From: Actinomycetes bacterium
GTDB lineage: Bacteria; Actinomycetota; Acidimicrobiia; Acidimicrobiales; Palsa-688
Assembly (NCBI GenBank): GCA_021816565.1
Contig: JAKAXN010000226.1
Span: 1-7,379 of the forward strand
Length of the DNA stretch: 7,379 nucleotides
Direction of reading: 5' to 3'
Shown here: piece after piece, positions 1 through 5,499 of the stretch
How positions within the stretch are numbered: the stretch's first letter is position 1
Layout of the letters: every line of letters begins with the position of its first letter
Notes under the pieces: generated by a model
Seen by the model: only the letters and a program-made list of their open reading frames with translations
The model's database searches: none
What the model was told of the DNA's origin: nothing
Translations under genes and position numbers: made by a program

Positions 1-172
1 CGAGGTCGACCGGCGCCGCCCGGTGGTTCTTGTACTCGACGATGGCGACCGGGACACCGAGGTGGTATTCGACGAGGAGGAAGTCGAGATCGACTGCGGT
101 GATCTCGAACCCCCACCGGCGGTGCCGGCGGCTGATCTCTTGATCCCGCCAGCCGGTCCGCTCGCCGAACAT
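1..172 (-). CDS. PD-(D/E)XK-nuclease-like hypothetical protein, 3' end beyond window
   Basis: Read on the minus strand from an ATG at 172, this frame stays open for 57 codons to the window edge, so only the N-terminus is present. The peptide begins MFGERTGWRDQEISRRHRRW and continues with a hydrophobic strand holding VDLDF (D28, D30), then VEYK (E46, K48). An acidic residue on one strand followed about 16 residues later by E-x-K is the signature of the PD-(D/E)XK nuclease fold. I recall similar short proteins in actinobacterial accessory regions, but no characterised member. A GTG directly before the ATG (175) is in frame and could be the start; a GGGAG lies 6 nt before it, and an in-frame TGA further upstream bounds the gene. 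It diverges from the helix-turn-helix gene at 297 across a shared operator-like region. Family membership is inferred; catalysis is not shown, and the fold could serve a non-nuclease role. Confidence 0.6.
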   Translation of the reverse strand, partial: MFGERTGWRDQEISRRHRRWGFEITAVDLDFLLVEYHLGVPVAIVEYKNHRAAPVDL

Positions 173-238
173 CACGGTCGGCTCCCGCTGGTGGTGGACG
201 GCTGTAGCAGATCATCCGGTGCTCCTCCCCGTGTTCGA

Positions 239-282
239 GTTGATAATCATCAACCATCCCACAGGGGTTGATGATTGTCAAC
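239..282. promoter_or_regulatory. paired inverted operator-like palindromes in the divergent intergenic region
   Basis: Two related 16-bp sites face each other: GTTGATAATCATCAAC at 239-254 and, on the opposite strand, GTTGACAATCATCAAC at 267-282. They agree at 15 of 16 positions. Each copy is itself a palindrome (arms GTTGAT/ATCAAC in the first), and 12 bp separate them. The block is an AT-rich island in GC-rich DNA between two divergent genes, and the right copy directly abuts a possible -10 (TACCTT, 283-288) ahead of the GTG at 297. A dimeric regulator bound here could control both genes, most simply the helix-turn-helix protein acting on its own promoter. An alternative is an accessory recombination site for an excisionase. 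The repeats are seen; the regulatory role is inferred. Confidence 0.6.
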
Positions 283-296
283 TACCTTGAACGATC

Positions 297-488
297 GTGC
301 ACCACCTGGTCGGACTCACAGAGATCGCCGAGATGCTCGGCGTCTCCCGCCAATACGCCGACCGGCTCGTGCGCTCAGAGGACTTCCCCCAACCCGAAGC
401 GGTCATCACCGCCGGCCGCATCTGGCGTCGCGAGGACGTCCAAGAATGGGCCAGAGCCCACGGCCGTCTCGCCCAAGAGGGGTCGTGA
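297..488 (+). CDS. AlpA/excisionase-like helix-turn-helix DNA-binding protein (63 aa)
   Basis: This is a short DNA-binding protein of the AlpA/MerR-like winged helix-turn-helix type, used by phages and integrated elements as excisionases or small regulators. Residues 5-25 (LVGLTEIAEMLGVSRQYADRL) form the helix-turn-helix. FPQPEAVITAGRIWRREDVQ (about 30-49) is the typical wing plus the 'W-x-x-x-D-V' helix that ends this family, and the length is normal. The start is GTG because an in-frame TGA sits at 288-290, only 6 nt upstream, so nothing earlier is possible. There is no Shine-Dalgarno sequence. A TACCTT at 283-288 could be a -10 giving a nearly leaderless transcript. The adjacent palindromes suggest autoregulation. 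It lies about 470 bp from the tRNA fragment, which favours a role in excision of the element. Xis function and plain repressor function cannot be told apart from sequence. Confidence 0.8.
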   Translation: MHHLVGLTEIAEMLGVSRQYADRLVRSEDFPQPEAVITAGRIWRREDVQEWARAHGRLAQEGS

Positions 489-548
489 CAGTCCGATCCG
501 GGGTGTACGCTCCTTTCCTGCGGGGGGCAGAGCGAGGGGGTACGCAGG

Positions 549-860
549 ATGGTCGGGACCTCAACCAGAACGGTCGACTACGCCAAGCGGGCTGAGGAGG
601 CCTTCGAGGACCTCCAGCGGGCGTTCAGTCGGATCGGGCGCATAACCGAATCCAGCCCAGCCACTCTGAGCCTCACCGGCACTACTCGCTACGGGCTTCA
701 GCGCGTCAAGCTGCGAGTCAGCGCCCATCGCCGGGACTCCACCAGTTGCACAATCGAGATCGGCGGAGCCGGCGACGACATCTGGGGCGGAGCGGCCCGA
801 AAGGCCAGCGACAAGCTCGTCCGGGTCCTTGGCAGCCAACCTGGCAGCCAAGCGGGCTGA
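549..860 (+). CDS. hypothetical protein, 103 aa
   Basis: I do not recognise this protein. The ATG at 549 is preceded by a good ribosome site (GAGGGGG at 534-540, 8 nt spacing). A predicted N-terminal helix (about 8-30, charged, AKRAEEAFEDLQRAF) is followed by alternating strand-like segments (TLSLTG, VKLRVSAHR, TSCTIEIGG) and a last helix (AARKASDKLVRVL). This suggests a compact soluble alpha/beta domain. It has no signal peptide, membrane segment or catalytic motif that I can identify. The tail GSQPGSQAG is encoded by a tandem 12-bp repeat (GGCAGCCAA at 831-839 and 843-851) and may be disordered. It follows the helix-turn-helix gene by 60 nt on the same strand and could share its transcript. 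Third positions are somewhat less G/C-biased than in the chromosomal genes further right, fitting acquired DNA. The reading frame on the opposite strand lacks comparable start signals and is treated as a shadow. Confidence 0.65.
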   Translation: MVGTSTRTVDYAKRAEEAFEDLQRAFSRIGRITESSPATLSLTGTTRYGLQRVKLRVSAHRRDSTSCTIEIGGAGDDIWGGAARKASDKLVRVLGSQPGSQAG

Positions 861-867
861 CTTGGCT
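846..867 (+). terminator. stem-loop across the stop codon of the 103-aa gene
   Basis: AGCCAAG (846-852) pairs perfectly with CTTGGCT (861-867) around an 8-nt loop that contains the TGA stop (858-860). Only TTAA follows, so the T-run is weak and termination may be inefficient or absent. Confidence 0.35.
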
Positions 868-884
868 TAACGCCGGTTGACGGG

Positions 885-906
885 AGACTAGGTACTTACC
901 CAGTCT
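885..906. repeat. 22-bp imperfect palindrome near the att site
   Basis: AGACT (885-889) and AGTCT (902-906) flank GGTA (891-894) and TACC (897-900), giving nine paired positions per arm with one A/C mismatch and a 2-bp centre. It lies in non-coding DNA 56 bp left of the tRNA fragment. It could be a binding site for an integrase or excisionase, or a weak terminator; no T-run follows on either strand. Confidence 0.45.
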
Positions 907-961
907 GACCTGCACTTTCCTGAGTCCAGCGAACGACCATTGACACGACGGCGGCGCATGA

Positions 962-1001
962 CGCGCATGAGGTCGGGGGTTCGATTCCCTCTGCGCCCAC
1001 C
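962..1001 (+). pseudogene. tRNA 3'-end fragment (probably from tRNA-Val), likely attachment-site core
   Basis: The sequence contains a variable loop AGGTC (970-974) and a full T arm: GGGGG (975-979), the loop TTCGATT (980-986) and CCCTC (987-991). The 3' acceptor strand TGCGCCC (992-998), discriminator A (999) and CC follow. The matching 5' acceptor strand would be GGGCGCA; neither it nor a D arm occurs at the right distance upstream, so this is not an intact tRNA. The TGAC at 959-962 would sit at the anticodon-loop position and the GCGCCCACC end is usual for tRNA-Val, which makes a tRNA-Val(GAC) core the best guess. The expected pairing partner of the GCATG anticodon-stem strand (965-969) is not in place. 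Duplicated 3' tRNA ends of this kind are the usual scar of site-specific integration. Minus-strand frames over it give the GNRTPD and ESNPRP peptides familiar from mis-called tRNA ends. Confidence 0.75.
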
Positions 1002-1007
1002 GGGTCG

Positions 1008-1029
1008 GGTCGGCCGCTGCTGGCCGACC
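1008..1029 (+). terminator. stem-loop just after the tRNA 3' end
   Basis: GGTCGGCC (1008-1015) pairs perfectly with GGCCGACC (1022-1029) around a 6-nt loop and begins 6 nt after the CC of the tRNA fragment. Its position suits the original terminator of the tRNA gene, carried on the chromosomal side of the junction. There is no T-run, so the function is inferred from placement. Confidence 0.4.
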
Positions 1030-1154
1030 GGGCCGTCGGGCGGGCACCCGGACGGGCCGACACCCGGAGGATCTGCGGGCCAGCCAATCGGCCCGGCACG
1101 GATCCGGCGCAAAGGGTCACCTGCTGCTTTCGGCGGCGTCGCCGGACAGGAGAT

Positions 1155-1174
1155 GAGGGCCGCCGGCGGCCCTC
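1155..1174. repeat. perfect 20-bp GC palindrome
   Basis: GAGGGCCGCC (1155-1164) is followed directly by its exact reverse complement (1165-1174). It lies 22 bp before the GTG of the small membrane protein gene, about where a promoter would sit. It could be an operator or simply GC-rich chance. The rest of the 861-1196 gap contains the hairpins and tRNA fragment listed separately, and I see no gene in it. Confidence 0.4.
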
Positions 1175-1196
1175 TGGCGGAGTACCGTCTGACGCC

Positions 1197-1514
1197 GTGA
1201 GCGGAATGTCCAGCACCCGGGTCGGCGGCCGCTGGTACCGGCCGACCGTCCCGGTGCGGATCGTGGTGATGGTCGTGGTCGCGGCGCTCGACACCGCCGT
1301 CATGGCACTGGTGGGTGTCCAGTCCGTGGCGGTCGCCTTCGCCGACTGGATGCTCTCACCCAGCCACTGGCGGGAGAAGCCCTCAGCCGTCAAGGTACCC
1401 CGACCGTGGCAGATGCCCCGGGCGACGCGGGAGCTCTACGCGTACCACTGGCGCAAGATCGTCCGCCCGGCACCGACCGCTCCGAAGCTGTCGCCGAGCG
1501 AGATGTGGCCCTAG
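1197..1514 (+). CDS. small predicted membrane protein, 105 aa
   Basis: I do not recognise this family. Residues about 18-49 are strongly hydrophobic (VRIVVMVVVAALDTAVMALV and onward), enough for one long or two very short membrane passes. They are preceded by an Arg-rich N-terminus and followed by a soluble tail rich in Trp, Pro and basic residues (WREKPSAVKVPRPWQMPRAT, HWRKIVRP). By the positive-inside rule the tail is probably cytoplasmic if there are two passes. Third codon positions are almost all G or C in this frame, which argues that it is real and that the overlapping minus-strand frame is not. The start is uncertain: no Shine-Dalgarno sequence lies at normal distance from GTG 1197 (GGAG is 14 nt away). 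A TANNNT hexamer (1183-1188) could give a near-leaderless transcript; ATG 1206 is the alternative. It is the first chromosomal gene after the inferred att site and converges with the gene ending at 1552. Confidence 0.6.
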   Translation: MSGMSSTRVGGRWYRPTVPVRIVVMVVVAALDTAVMALVGVQSVAVAFADWMLSPSHWREKPSAVKVPRPWQMPRATRELYAYHWRKIVRPAPTAPKLSPSEMWP

Positions 1515-1515
1515 G

Positions 1516-1535
1516 CAGCCGGCCGCCGACGGCTG
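1516..1535. terminator. possible bidirectional hairpin between convergent genes
   Basis: CAGCCG (1516-1521) and CGGCTG (1530-1535) can pair around an 8-nt loop in the 37-nt gap between two convergent stop codons. The stem is short and there is no T-run on either side, so this is a weak call. Confidence 0.25.
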
Positions 1536-1551
1536 ACATCTTCCCGGTCCC

Positions 1552-2379
1552 TCAGCGGCGGGCCGCCCGGATCTCGTGGGCCAGGCGGCGGGCCGCCGCT
1601 GGACGCAGGTGGGGTCGCAGCTCGGCCAGAATCTCCTCCGGTGACGGCCACAGGTCCAGCATCCAGCGGGCGAACATCCCGTCGTCCATCCAGGCGGCCA
1701 GCCGGGCCGGGGGCATACCCAGGCCGCCGTGGCCGGCGGCCAGCGCCCCTCTCATGTCCCCCCAGTAGTTGTTGCCGCTCTCCCGGTCGACCACGGTCTG
1801 TTTGACCGCCGCCGGTAGATCGGGATCGCATCCGACCAGGGCCGGGTGGAAGTCCAGCACCTCCGCCCAGCCCCGCGGCCGCTCGGGCGCTCCGGCGGCG
1901 AGGAGTGCAACCAGCCAGAGATAGACGCCGAGCAGGTGCGGTGACCCGGGCGGGGGAGGGGTGGGCAGGCCCAGGCAGCGGCGCATCACGTCGAGCACCC
2001 GCCCGGCCCCGGGCGGCTCGTCGCACGCCGACCCGTCGGGCAGGACCATGTGCCAGCCGACCGTCCCGGAGCGCGACACCACGCAGGCCATCCTCACGCC
2101 GCCGGGAACGCCCGGCACCAGTTCGGCCGGGAGCTCGGCGGAGTCGTCCAGGGGCCGGACCCGCCCGGTGGCGACCATGGCCAGGGCCCGGCATCCGGGC
2201 GGTGCCGACCACCCTGCCGGCTCGAAGTCCGGGTCGGTCACCACCAGCTCGAAACGGTCGTCGTGGTGGCGGACCACCATGGCCCACACCGGGTGGCCGG
2301 CCAGGGCCGCCGCCTCTCCCAGACGGCCGAGCAGGTGGCGGGCCAGGGCCGATTCGTCGGCTGCCAGAGCAGACAACAT
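1552..2379 (-). CDS. hypothetical protein, 275 aa, downstream of aspS
   Basis: I do not recognise this protein. The chosen start is the ATG at 2379, because GAGGAG lies 7 nt upstream; the frame stays open to an ATG at 2421, which lacks such a site. The protein looks soluble. The N-terminal half (about 1-135) alternates strands and loops (VWAMVVRH, RFELVVTD, RALAMVATGRV, VRMACVVSRSGTVGWHMVLP). A Pro-rich linker (PTPPPPGSP, 139-147) separates it from a helical C-terminal half with a hydrophobic helix (148-163), FHPALVGCDPD (177-187), ESGNNYWGDMRG (200-211) and MDDGMFARWMLDLWPSPEE (231-249). The hydrophobic helix is too short and isolated to make a membrane protein likely. The motifs NNYWGD and MDDGMFARWM look conserved, but I cannot tie them to a known enzyme. 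It follows aspS by 88 nt on the same strand, so co-transcription is possible. Codon use matches its neighbours. Confidence 0.75.
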   Translation of the reverse strand: MLSALAADESALARHLLGRLGEAAALAGHPVWAMVVRHHDDRFELVVTDPDFEPAGWSAPPGCRALAMVATGRVRPLDDSAELPAELVPGVPGGVRMACVVSRSGTVGWHMVLPDGSACDEPPGAGRVLDVMRRCLGLPTPPPPGSPHLLGVYLWLVALLAAGAPERPRGWAEVLDFHPALVGCDPDLPAAVKQTVVDRESGNNYWGDMRGALAAGHGGLGMPPARLAAWMDDGMFARWMLDLWPSPEEILAELRPHLRPAAARRLAHEIRAARR

Positions 2380-2467
2380 TGGACAGCTCCTCATCCCCGG
2401 GCGGCCCCGAGGCCCGGACACGCGGAAGAGGACCGCTATGAGACTACATGGGAGGCTGTGACAGCGA

Positions 2468-4282
2468 CTATCTGTCCCGGTCCGGTGGGACGATCCGGAG
2501 GTGCAGCTCGTCGAGCTGGCGGTCGGTCACCGGGCTGGGCGCCCCCATGAGCAGGTCGCGCGCCCCCTGGTTGAGGGGGAAGGCGATGATCTCGCGCAGG
2601 TTGGCCTGATCCTCGAGGAGCATGAGGATCCGGTCGAAGCCGGGGGCTATGCCGGCGTGGGGTGGCGGCCCGTAGTGGAAGGCGTTCCACAGGGCCGGGA
2701 AGGAGGTCCGGATCCGATCCGGTCCGTAGCCGGCGATGGAGAACGCCGCCTCCATCACCTCTGGCAGGTGATTCCGCACCGCCCCCGACGACAGCTCCAC
2801 CCCGTTGCACACCAGGTCGTACTGGTAGGCCAGGATGTCGCCGGGATCCTTCGTGCGCAGCGCCTCGAGGCCCCCCTGCGGCATGGAGAACGGGTTGTGG
2901 GAGAACGCCCACCCGCCGTTCTCCTCGTCGGGCTCGAACATGGGGAAGTCCACCACCCAGCAGAAGGCCAGCTCCCCGGGGTCGGCCAGCTCGAGCTCGC
3001 GTCCCAGGCGGGTCCGCTGCTCACCGAGGACGGACGCGACCTTGTCGCGGGGACCGACGGCGCAGAGCACCGCGTCGCCGGTCTCGGCTCCCGCCGCGCC
3101 GGCCAGCAGCGAGATCTGCTCCTCGGTCAGCTTCTTGGCGATGGACCCCCTGGTCTCGCCGGCCTCCAGCTGCAGCCAGCTGCCGATCACCCCGACCTTG
3201 CGGGCGGAGTCGGCGAACTCGTCGAACCACTTACGGGACCGGCCGGCCGCCCCGGGGGCCCGCAGGACCCGGATCACGTGGCCCTTGCCGGGGGCCTCCG
3301 CGAACATCGGCAGGTCGCCGGATCCGCCCACGTCGGTGGTGACATCGGCGATCTCCAACCCGAAGCGCAGGTCGGGCTTGTCGGTGCCGAAGCGGTCGAC
3401 GGCGTCGGCGAAGGCCAGCCTGGGGAAGCTGTCGGGCACCTCCTTGGTGGAGCAGTCCGCCACGATCCGCCTCATCAGCAGCTCCACCTCGGCGAAGACG
3501 TCCTCCTGGGTGGCGAAGGCCATCTCGAGGTCGATCTGGTAGAACTCGCCGGGGCTGCGGTCGGCCCGGGACGCCTCGTCCCGGAAGCAGGGAGCGATCT
3601 GGAAGTAACGCTCGACCCCGCCGACCATGAGCAGCTGCTTGAACTGCTGGGGGGCCTGGGGCAGGGCGTAGAACTCGCCGGCGTAGAGCCGGCTGGGCAC
3701 CAGGAAGTCCCGGGCCCCCTCGGGGGACGACGCGGTGAGGATAGGGGTCTGGATCTCCAGGAATCCGCGGCCGGACATGTGGTCGCGCACCACTGCGGCC
3801 AGCCGGGCCCGGGCGGCCAGGCGCTCCACCAGGGGACCGCGGCGCATGTCCAGGTACCGGTACCTCAGGCGGGCCTCTTCGCCCACCTCGGTGTCCCGCT
3901 CCACGGGGAAGGGCAGCACGTCGGCGCTGGAGAGCACCTCGGCGTCGTCGACGGTCACCTCCACGTGACCGGTCGGGATCTTCGGGTTGACGTTGGCCTC
4001 GGCCCGGGCCACCACCCGGCCGGTGACGCTGATGACACTCTCCACCCGCAGGTGGGCGAGGGTCTCGAACGCCGGTTTGGCCGGGTCTATCACCAGCTGC
4101 ACCATCCCGGCCGGGTCGACACCACCCGGATCGCGCAGGTCCAGGAAGAGGAGCCCTCCGTGGTCCCGCTTGGCGGCGATCCAGCCGGCCAGCCGCACCG
4201 TGGAGCCCACGTCGTCGGCACCCAGGGTGGCGGCCCTGCGGTCTCGGTAGATGTTCGGTGTCAGCGGCCTGTTATCGGACAT
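2468..4282 (-). CDS. aspS: aspartyl-tRNA synthetase (AspRS), probably non-discriminating
   Basis: This cytoplasmic class II synthetase charges tRNA(Asp) with aspartate using ATP. The 604 residues match the usual bacterial length. In order, the protein has an OB-fold anticodon domain (about 28-120), class II motif 1 (GFLEIQTPIL, 173-182) and the flipping loop SSPEGARDFLVPSR (185-198). Next come QAPQQFKQLLM (209-219), motif 2 FRDEASRADR (233-242), a bacterial GAD insertion (about 290-430) and motif 3 GIAPGFDR (544-551). The motif 2 loop RADRSPGEFYQID and the ending ELSSGAVRNH...PPPHAGIAPGFDR resemble the alphaproteobacterial-type subgroup more than the E. coli type. H41 (KRDHGG) equals the His that marks non-discriminating AspRS, where E. 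coli has Leu; A96 (RAEANVN) replaces the usual Gly or Lys. It may therefore also charge tRNA(Asn), which requires GatCAB. ATG 4282 fits the family N-terminus, although its ribosome site is weak. It follows the GGDEF gene by 50 nt. Confidence 0.97.
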   Translation of the reverse strand: MSDNRPLTPNIYRDRRAATLGADDVGSTVRLAGWIAAKRDHGGLLFLDLRDPGGVDPAGMVQLVIDPAKPAFETLAHLRVESVISVTGRVVARAEANVNPKIPTGHVEVTVDDAEVLSSADVLPFPVERDTEVGEEARLRYRYLDMRRGPLVERLAARARLAAVVRDHMSGRGFLEIQTPILTASSPEGARDFLVPSRLYAGEFYALPQAPQQFKQLLMVGGVERYFQIAPCFRDEASRADRSPGEFYQIDLEMAFATQEDVFAEVELLMRRIVADCSTKEVPDSFPRLAFADAVDRFGTDKPDLRFGLEIADVTTDVGGSGDLPMFAEAPGKGHVIRVLRAPGAAGRSRKWFDEFADSARKVGVIGSWLQLEAGETRGSIAKKLTEEQISLLAGAAGAETGDAVLCAVGPRDKVASVLGEQRTRLGRELELADPGELAFCWVVDFPMFEPDEENGGWAFSHNPFSMPQGGLEALRTKDPGDILAYQYDLVCNGVELSSGAVRNHLPEVMEAAFSIAGYGPDRIRTSFPALWNAFHYGPPPHAGIAPGFDRILMLLEDQANLREIIAFPLNQGARDLLMGAPSPVTDRQLDELHLRIVPPDRDR

Positions 4283-4332
4283 GTCAACCGCTCAGGCTAA
4301 CGCCTGCCGGGCCCGGGCGGACCCGTGGCCGC

Positions 4333-5499
4333 TCAGTGGTTGCGCTCCTGGAGGCCGGCGTCGCGTATGTCGATGGCGTGGTGGCCGTCGCTCAGGAGCC
4401 GGTCCAGCAGGCCCCGGATGGCCGTGAGGCTGTCCCTCAGGGCGGCCGCGTCGGCCGGCGGCCCAGCGTCGATCCAGGGGGCGCCCGGAGCCGGTGGGGT
4501 GCCTCCGGGGCCGGCCGGCCCGGTCGAACCTCGCAGCCCTTCCACCAGGGGCTCCCCGGCAGGCCGGTCCGCCGCTCCTGGATCGGACGTCGCCGGGCCG
4601 GGCTGCTCGTCGGCCGGCGACTCCGGGCCGGCCGGGGACTGGCGGGCGTGCTTGGCGCTGTACATGGCCCGGTCGGCCCGGTCCATGAGCTCCTCGGCGG
4701 TGTCGGGTCCGCCCCGGTCGACGGCCGCACCGACCGAGGCCGGCACCGTCCAGCGTTCGCCGTCGAGCTCGACCGACTCCGCCAGGGCCTGCTCGATGCG
4801 GCGGGCCACCACCTCGGCCTGCTCGGCCTCGGCCAGCCCCTCGCAGAGCACTGCGAACTCGTCACCGCCGATGCGGGCCACGGTGTCGGCGGCCCGCACG
4901 GCGTGGCGCAACCGGGACCCGATGGCCAACAGGACCCGGTCGCCGAGTGAGTGCCCGCCCCGGTCGTTGACGTGTTTGAAGCCGTCGAGGTCCACATAGA
5001 CCACCCCGACTCTCCGGGCCTGGCGCTGGTTGCGGCGCAGGGCCTGCTCGATGGAGTCGACGAAGTGGCTGCGGTTGGCCAGCCCGGTCAGGGCATCATG
5101 GGTGGCCAGGTGGTAGAGGCTGGCCTGGCGGGCGTAGTCGTCGTCCACGTCGGCGGCGGCCATGGCGACGAGCGGCTCCCCGGCCTGGAGGTGGCGGCTC
5201 AGCCACCACCGGGTCCAGCGCGACGATCCACCCCCGGAGAGCTGGTGGTCCGAACACGCCGTGCCGCCGCGGGCCGCGACCCGGTCCAGGTCCCGCTCGA
5301 GCAGGGCCCGGCTGTCACCGCTGAGGGCGTCGAGCCAGCCCCGACCGAGCGAGGCGATCTCGTCCAGGCCGGAGATCTCGCTCCAGCGCCGGTTGGCGCC
5401 GATCACCCGCCCGGCCCCGTCGGCGACGAGCATGGCGAACGGCACCAGCTCCAGCGCGCCCTGCACGAGGCCGTCCAGGCTGCCCCCCTGGTCGTCCAT
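4333..5499 (-). CDS. PAS-GGDEF diguanylate cyclase
   Basis: This protein is predicted to make cyclic di-GMP from two GTP in response to a signal sensed by a PAS domain. There is no signal peptide or membrane segment, so it should be cytosolic. With the start at 5499 (388 aa), a PAS-like domain covers about 12-122 (LVPFAMLVADGAGRVIGANR near its start). DALTGLANR (135-143) opens the GGDEF domain. The metal and GTP-binding set VDLDGFKHVND (169-179), an intact GGDEF (211-215) and the inhibitory I-site RAAD (202-205) are all present, so activity with product feedback is expected. After about 285 comes a Pro/Gly-rich linker (to about 348) and a C-terminal helix (LRDSLTAIRGLLDRLLSDG) that could aid dimerisation. 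The strong site GGAGGG at 5515-5510 is 10-11 nt from ATG 5499 but only 1 nt from ATG 5508, so 5499 is preferred; 5508 is the outer limit. It leads a same-strand run with aspS. Confidence 0.92.
   Translation of the reverse strand: MDDQGGSLDGLVQGALELVPFAMLVADGAGRVIGANRRWSEISGLDEIASLGRGWLDALSGDSRALLERDLDRVAARGGTACSDHQLSGGGSSRWTRWWLSRHLQAGEPLVAMAAADVDDDYARQASLYHLATHDALTGLANRSHFVDSIEQALRRNQRQARRVGVVYVDLDGFKHVNDRGGHSLGDRVLLAIGSRLRHAVRAADTVARIGGDEFAVLCEGLAEAEQAEVVARRIEQALAESVELDGERWTVPASVGAAVDRGGPDTAEELMDRADRAMYSAKHARQSPAGPESPADEQPGPATSDPGAADRPAGEPLVEGLRGSTGPAGPGGTPPAPGAPWIDAGPPADAAALRDSLTAIRGLLDRLLSDGHHAIDIRDAGLQERNH

Larger units (their letters stand above)
1..1001. mobile_element. right end of a putative tRNA-integrated genetic element (left end outside window)
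   Basis: This is inferred from the tRNA 3' fragment at 962-1001 together with the gene content to its left. An element that recombines into the 3' part of a plus-strand tRNA gene rebuilds the tRNA on its left side and leaves a bare copy of the core on its right side. The bare copy is what is seen here. The genes at 1-860 are of accessory type: a nuclease-fold protein, an AlpA/Xis-like helix-turn-helix protein and an orphan. Their codons are also less strictly G/C-ending than those of the genes after position 1190 (for example ATA, ACT, ACA and CGA in the gene at 549). No integrase, replication gene or matching second att copy is visible in the window, so element type and size are unknown. The exact right boundary depends on where the crossover occurred. 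Confidence 0.55.

Noticed and set aside
23..271. Plus-strand frame of 82 codons at the left edge
   Set aside because: It is antisense to the nuclease-like gene, whose peptide is far more protein-like, and it runs through the operator palindromes.
239..282. Rho-independent terminator formed by the inverted sites
   Set aside because: The block lies between divergent genes, where no transcript should end, and has no T-run. An operator role fits better.
920..1001. A complete tRNA gene
   Set aside because: No 5' acceptor strand GGGCGCA, D arm or proper anticodon 5' stem lies at the correct distance, so only the 3' part is supported.
718..1393. Minus-strand frames across 718-1393 with peptides such as ESNPRP, GNRTPD and EGIEPPTS
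   Set aside because: These are the known false proteins produced by reading the complement of a tRNA 3' end. They overlap the tRNA fragment and the plus-strand genes, and codon use is poor.
1511..2461. Other long frames on both strands over the 275-aa gene
   Set aside because: They are Arg/Pro/Gly-rich with no ribosome site. The chosen frame has a strong site, G/C third positions and normal amino acid composition.
2501..4300. Long plus-strand frame opposite aspS (599 codons)
   Set aside because: The minus strand encodes a full-length AspRS with all class II motifs. Long antisense frames are expected in GC-rich DNA.
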